Below are positions 6,602 through 9,773 of a stretch of 9,773 nucleotides of DNA, piece by piece. Each line of letters starts with the position of its first letter. Within the stretch, counting starts at the first letter, position 1. The notes under the pieces are model-generated. The model made no database searches. It had not been told where the DNA came from and worked only from the letters and a program-made list of their open reading frames with translations. The DNA comes from Spirochaetaceae bacterium (GTDB lineage: Bacteria; Spirochaetota; Spirochaetia; Treponematales; Breznakiellaceae), in NCBI GenBank assembly GCA_031265635.1, contig JAISCK010000239.1:1-9773 (forward strand), read 5' to 3'. Position numbers and translations under genes: made by a program.

Positions 6602-7840
6602 TTAATGAACAGGATTGGTCCTGTACCACGCGCCTACGCGGCGTTCCAGGGAGTTGACACTGTCCCGCGAGGAGGCCCGGAGCCGTTCATGGAAGAAGGG
6701 GAATATAACCTGGTTTTTGAGTACCAGCCAGTTATAGGGCAGTATATTGGGCGGGGTGAGGTAGTCCTGGGGGGGCATGTGGCCCAGAAGCTGGGGGTAA
6801 AACCGGGGATAAATCCCTTCGGTTACGGTTCTCAGGGCCGAAAATCCGTTTCCTATACCAAAGGAATGTTCATAGGTCCGGTTTTTCCTGCTTGCTTCAA
6901 GAAGGGAACGCTGGGTTTCTTCGTTGAAGAACCACTGGATAAAGGCCCTGGCCGCTCCTTTTGCCCTGCCTTTCTTGCACAGGCCCATATACACCGAGCC
7001 TTCGTACAGGGGAATGTTCCGCTCATTGGCTATCCAGCGGAAATCCAGGCCGGAACGCAGTTCCTCGTGCAGGGTAAAGAGGTCCTGGCTTTTCATATAG
7101 CCGAACAGTATGCGGCCCGAAAGCGCCAGCTTGGCCTGGGGCGTATAAAAATACTTGAATACAAAGTCGTCCTCGGCCTGTATGCTGCCGTTGGCCTCGT
7201 TTATCCAGTCCCTGATAAAGGCGACCGCCCGTTCCAGGGCCGGGGAATCCCAGGCTATGGGGTTTGCCTCCCTGAAATTGGCGTTAAGAAGGCCCGCCAC
7301 AAGGTACACGAACTCGTCATCGGACGCGGGGGCAAAGCCGAGCCGGGTATATACGCCGTTTGCCGCCGTGTTGTACGCCTTGCCCAGTTCCCTGATTTCG
7401 TCAAAGGTGATGACAAAGGGATTGTCCACCATCCGGCTGTTTTCCAGGGAAAAAACCAGGGCCGGGGCGTTAAATGATACGGGCAGGAGGTATTGCCGCC
7501 CTTCTATGGCGCCCAGGGCAAGGAGCGAGGGATAAAACGAATCTTTCCGTATGGCGCCCAAGACCTTGTCCAGGGGACTAAAGAGCGAGCGGGTCGCCGA
7601 ACTTTTCAGCCAGCTTCCCGCGGCAAGGTCGGGAAATTCCTTCCGGCCCGCTTCGGCAAGGACCCTGGCCGGATAGGGATAGTATTCAATTTCAATCTTG
7701 TACTGGTCCTGGGCTGAGTTAAAGTATTCTCCGTACAGGGCGAATTCCGGGCAGTCGGTCCACAGAACCGCCGTCTTTTTTCCCGCCGTACAGCCCGCGC
7801 AGGCCAGGGCCGCGAAAAGAAGGGCGATGATTTTCCGCAT
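6602..7840 (-). CDS. Family 1-type (sugar-like) extracellular solute-binding lipoprotein
   Basis: Probable lipid-anchored substrate-binding protein, 412 residues. The N-terminus MRKIIALLFAALACAGC is a lipoprotein signal peptide; Cys17 (after AG) or Cys14 (after ALA) could be the lipidated residue. After it come TAVLWTDCPEFALYGEYF (23-40), the first strand and helix of the two-lobed fold, YYPYP (53-57), FPDLAAGSW (69-77), and LLPVSFNAPALVFS (117-130), a segment typical of carbohydrate-type binding proteins that contact a closed-over substrate. Later, AARAFIQWFFNEETQRSLLE resembles the helix in which these proteins count residues from the C-terminal lobe. TAGGA lies seven bases before the ATG. 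No permease or ATPase gene is adjacent: the left neighbour belongs to a different transport cluster and the right neighbour is divergent. It may use a shared permease or have a sensing role. Family call moderate; ligand unknown. Confidence 0.75.
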   Translation of the reverse strand: MRKIIALLFAALACAGCTAGKKTAVLWTDCPEFALYGEYFNSAQDQYKIEIEYYPYPARVLAEAGRKEFPDLAAGSWLKSSATRSLFSPLDKVLGAIRKDSFYPSLLALGAIEGRQYLLPVSFNAPALVFSLENSRMVDNPFVITFDEIRELGKAYNTAANGVYTRLGFAPASDDEFVYLVAGLLNANFREANPIAWDSPALERAVAFIRDWINEANGSIQAEDDFVFKYFYTPQAKLALSGRILFGYMKSQDLFTLHEELRSGLDFRWIANERNIPLYEGSVYMGLCKKGRAKGAARAFIQWFFNEETQRSLLEASRKNRTYEHSFGIGNGFSALRTVTEGIYPRFYPQLLGHMPPQDYLTPPNILPYNWLVLKNQVIFPFFHERLRASSRDSVNSLERRVGAWYRTNPVH

Positions 7841-7846
7841 GAAAGC

Positions 7847-7876
7847 ATCCTATTGCCGTGTTTCCGTGCTTGTCAA
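7847..7876 (-). promoter_or_regulatory. Possible promoter of the orphan lipoprotein gene
   Basis: On the minus strand TTGACA (7876-7871) and, 18 nt on, TAGGAT (7852-7847, 4 of 6). Transcription would begin at or next to the ATG at 7840, giving an almost leaderless mRNA, and the -10 box would coincide with the TAGGA ribosome binding site. The conflict makes the -10 doubtful, though the -35 is perfect. Confidence 0.3.
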
Positions 7877-7893
7877 TCCTCAGCCGGAGAGGT

Positions 7894-8385
7894 ATGATTA
7901 AAGAGATGCAAATACGAGAGCCTGAAATAGTCAGATTGATAGAACAAATCGGGGCGCACTACAAGGATAATATATCCAACCGCTTTATACGCCCCGCCCT
8001 GCTCCAGCTTCCCCTGGAAAAGCAGTCCTGGGACTTTATTGAAATCCTCACCGAAAAGATTGAACAGTACCGTTACCAGGGCTTTCATCTGGACGAACTG
8101 TACCGCCAGATAGCCGCGGCGGCCCGTTTCGTGGCCCTGGCCCGCAAGGAACTGGTGCCTACCCTGCGCAACAGGCTGGGGAGCGGCAATACCGCCAGCT
8201 CTGAAAAAGTCCTCAGGGATATGGCGGTTAACAATTTCGCTTCAAACTTACAGCTCTTTGCCGATCTGGTAAACGAGCTTTTCATCAAACTTGTGGAACT
8301 GGACAAAAAAGATTCCAAAGGCCACAGGCCCCTTTATTCCCAGCTTCCCGAACTCCAGGGCATAGGCCACATGCTTGTCGGCTGA
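7894..8385 (+). CDS. Hypothetical helical cytoplasmic protein
   Basis: 163 residues that I do not recognise. The only plus-strand gene in the window. I start at ATG 7894, preceded by GGAGAGG (7886-7892); that spacing is short, and ATG 7906 (MQIREPEIV) is a possible alternative. An upstream in-frame GTG at 7858 has no ribosome binding site and would add residues of a different character. No signal peptide or membrane span. The sequence is rich in charged and Leu/Ile residues and is probably mainly alpha-helical, with likely helices around IREPEIVRLIEQIGAHY, DFIEILTEKIEQYRYQG, LYRQIAAAARFVALARKEL and LQLFADLVNELFIKLVEL. A conserved-looking tail (GHRPLYSQLPELQGIGHML) follows a basic-acidic DKKDSKG stretch. 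Codon use is like the neighbours and the ORF is intact, so it is real. No function is inferred. Confidence 0.8.
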   Translation: MIKEMQIREPEIVRLIEQIGAHYKDNISNRFIRPALLQLPLEKQSWDFIEILTEKIEQYRYQGFHLDELYRQIAAAARFVALARKELVPTLRNRLGSGNTASSEKVLRDMAVNNFASNLQLFADLVNELFIKLVELDKKDSKGHRPLYSQLPELQGIGHMLVG

Positions 8386-8389
8386 CAAA

Positions 8390-8477
8390 GCGCGGCCGCC
8401 TGCCCAGCGCGGCCTCATAACCCGGTCGGCTCTGAGCGGCCCGCGCCTTTGCCAGGGCAGCGCCCCTGTCAGAGCCG
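8390..8477. repeat. GC-rich repeats and possible bidirectional hairpin in the convergent gap
   Basis: The gap between the converging stops (8386-8468) holds a direct repeat GCGCGGCC (8390-8397 and 8407-8414). It also holds a perfect 9-bp inverted repeat, CGGCTCTGA (8427-8435) with TCAGAGCCG (8469-8477). Its right arm includes the aminotransferase stop codon, and a further imperfect stem (CAGGGC/GCCCCTG) lies within the loop. It could end or buffer the two converging transcripts, but no T-run follows on either strand, so an intrinsic terminator is not shown. Confidence 0.35.
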
Positions 8478-9752
8478 CTCCGCGGTCCGGTAAATAATCT
8501 CGAAAATTTCGGGTATCTGGTCTTCCTCAAGGCTTGAAAAAGCCACCCGCAGGTAAGAATCCAGGGCTACGGTCCCTATGCCGTGGACGGAAAGGAGTTC
8601 CCGGCGGAGCTTTTCCGCGCTGATTCCCTTGCACAGAAAGCTCATGAAGTACCCGGAGTTAAAGGGCAGGGCCTCAAGCACCCTGTGCCCCCCCCGCCCG
8701 GCAACAAAATCCCGCACCGCCCGGTAGCGCTTTTTCATAATACGGAAGAACGCTTCTTTTTCTTCCCCGGTTTTGGGATCGGCAAGGGTTTTAAGCATGA
8801 TGGCCTGGGCCGGCGTATTGACGCAGGAAACCGAAGACCGTATGGTCCCCATAAGTTTTTTTTCAAGAGCGCCCCTGGTTTCCCCATCCATGCCTTTGGA
8901 ACCAAAGGTAAGAAAACCCATCCTGAGCCCCCATACATAGTCTTCCTTGGTGGGGCCGTCTATCTTTACCGCCAGCACCCTTTCGTCAAGACCGGCAAGA
9001 GGGCCAAAGAGGGATTCCTCAAGAGAATCCCCGTAGAAAAGGCCGAAGTACGCGTCGTCAACCATGACCAGCACATCGGCCCCGCCCCGGGCCGTTTCCT
9101 GTATGATGTTGACCAGGGCCTCGCCCTCGCTTTTTGACGGCATATAGCCCGAAGGATTCTGGGGAAAATTGAACAGCACCCTGAGCTGCCCGCCCCGCGC
9201 CGCCTCTTTGCAGCCCGCCGCGATAGCGCTAAGGTCAAGGCCCCTGCCGGGGACAAAAAACGGCACGCCCTTTACCACGCCGCCCCTTCTGCCCTCGATG
9301 ATAAGGCCGTAATTGTCCCAGCAGGGATAGGCGCTGAGCACGGCCTGCCCCGCGTCCACAAAAAGATCCGCCGCGTAGGAAAGCCCCGACGTCAGTCCGG
9401 GGATAACCGCCGGAAGGGATATGCAATCCCCGTCAATCGAAGGGTTTTTCCTGAGCATCTCGTCTTTCCAGGCCCGCCTCGCCTCTTCCAGCCCCGCCGT
9501 AGGCGCATAGGCCACCGATTCATCGGGACTGAGGGAAGGCAGCGCCTCGGCCACGCTGGAAAGCCTCATGGGCCTGCCGCCCTTATACGCCATGCCTATA
9601 GTCGCGTTGGCCCGGTGAGCCTCTTTTTTCGCCTCTCCCGACTGGGCAATGATGCCCTTGGGAAAATACATACGCCGCCCAAACGCCGACAAAAGCCGGC
9701 CCGCCGCGCCCTTGTCAAGGATCACGTTAAGTTCTTCCGCCAGGGGATTCAT
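8469..9752 (-). CDS. Class I/II PLP-dependent aminotransferase
   Basis: Transfers an amino group between an amino acid and a 2-oxo acid using pyridoxal phosphate; cytoplasmic, 427 residues. Fold-type I landmarks are all present: YAPTAGLEEARRAW (82-95); YPCWDNY (142-148), an aromatic that can stack on the cofactor; NFPQNPSGY (195-203) with Asn199; MVDDAYFG (230-237) with Asp232 and Tyr235, three apart as in aspartate aminotransferase; DGPTKEDYVWGLRMGF (265-280), where Lys269 should bind PLP and Arg277 its phosphate, eight apart as usual; and LRVAFSS (401-407) with Arg402 for the substrate carboxylate. All catalytic residues look intact. The ATG has only a weak AGG directly before it and just 21 bases of upstream sequence are visible, so the start is less sure than the family. 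Substrate not determinable. Noticeably GC-richer than the transport cluster to the left. Confidence 0.92.
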   Translation of the reverse strand: MNPLAEELNVILDKGAAGRLLSAFGRRMYFPKGIIAQSGEAKKEAHRANATIGMAYKGGRPMRLSSVAEALPSLSPDESVAYAPTAGLEEARRAWKDEMLRKNPSIDGDCISLPAVIPGLTSGLSYAADLFVDAGQAVLSAYPCWDNYGLIIEGRRGGVVKGVPFFVPGRGLDLSAIAAGCKEAARGGQLRVLFNFPQNPSGYMPSKSEGEALVNIIQETARGGADVLVMVDDAYFGLFYGDSLEESLFGPLAGLDERVLAVKIDGPTKEDYVWGLRMGFLTFGSKGMDGETRGALEKKLMGTIRSSVSCVNTPAQAIMLKTLADPKTGEEKEAFFRIMKKRYRAVRDFVAGRGGHRVLEALPFNSGYFMSFLCKGISAEKLRRELLSVHGIGTVALDSYLRVAFSSLEEDQIPEIFEIIYRTAERL

Positions 9753-9773
9753 CCTAGTAAGGTAGTTTGGACC

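Noticed and set aside
6575..7477. Open frame of 300 codons on the plus strand
   Set aside because: It is the antisense shadow of the orphan lipoprotein gene, which has a signal peptide and binding-protein fold; the plus-strand product shows no domain.
8583..9137. Open frame of 184 codons on the plus strand
   Set aside because: It is antisense to the aminotransferase, whose catalytic motifs are complete; high GC lengthens spurious frames.

Overview
The window looks like chromosomal DNA of a bacterium rich in ABC-transporter lipoproteins. GC is close to 50%, genes are tightly packed, and lipoprotein signal peptides have somewhat relaxed lipoboxes. A spirochaete of the Treponema group is my best guess, but this is inference from style and gene content; there is no rRNA or other marker gene here. 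I see no mobile element, tRNA, rRNA, CRISPR array or prophage.

Left and centre (about 1-6532, minus strand): a six-gene cluster whose genes either overlap or lie at most 14 nt apart. In transcription order it encodes (1) a fumarate-reductase-like FAD flavoprotein, (2) a 102-residue stand-alone [2Fe-2S] protein matching the N-terminal half of SdhB/FrdB, (3) an M20-type metallo-amidohydrolase, (4) a family 5 (Dpp/Opp type) substrate-binding lipoprotein, (5) a nitroreductase-fold protein with a long N-terminal extension, and (6) a DppB/OppB-type permease cut off by the window edge. Just upstream lies a near-consensus sigma-70 promoter (TTGACA, 17 nt, TATTAT). Behind its -35 box sit two tandem 17-nt AT-rich palindromic units that could be an operator. 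The layout suggests uptake of a peptide-like or N-acylated compound, hydrolysis of an amide bond, and redox chemistry on a product by the flavoprotein/[2Fe-2S] pair and the nitroreductase-like enzyme. The substrate cannot be read from the sequence.

Right (6602-9752): an orphan family 1 type substrate-binding lipoprotein (minus), a divergent helical protein of unknown function (plus), and a class I/II PLP-dependent aminotransferase (minus) that converges on the unknown gene. The 83-bp convergent gap is GC-rich and carries short repeats and a possible hairpin. No stretch over 300 bases lacks a gene; the longest gap is 150 bp (6452-6601) and holds the promoter and repeats.

The most interesting unit is the six-gene cluster. 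It joins a two-piece FrdA/FrdB-like enzyme, lacking several succinate-binding hallmarks and any membrane anchor, to an amidohydrolase and its own peptide-type importer.
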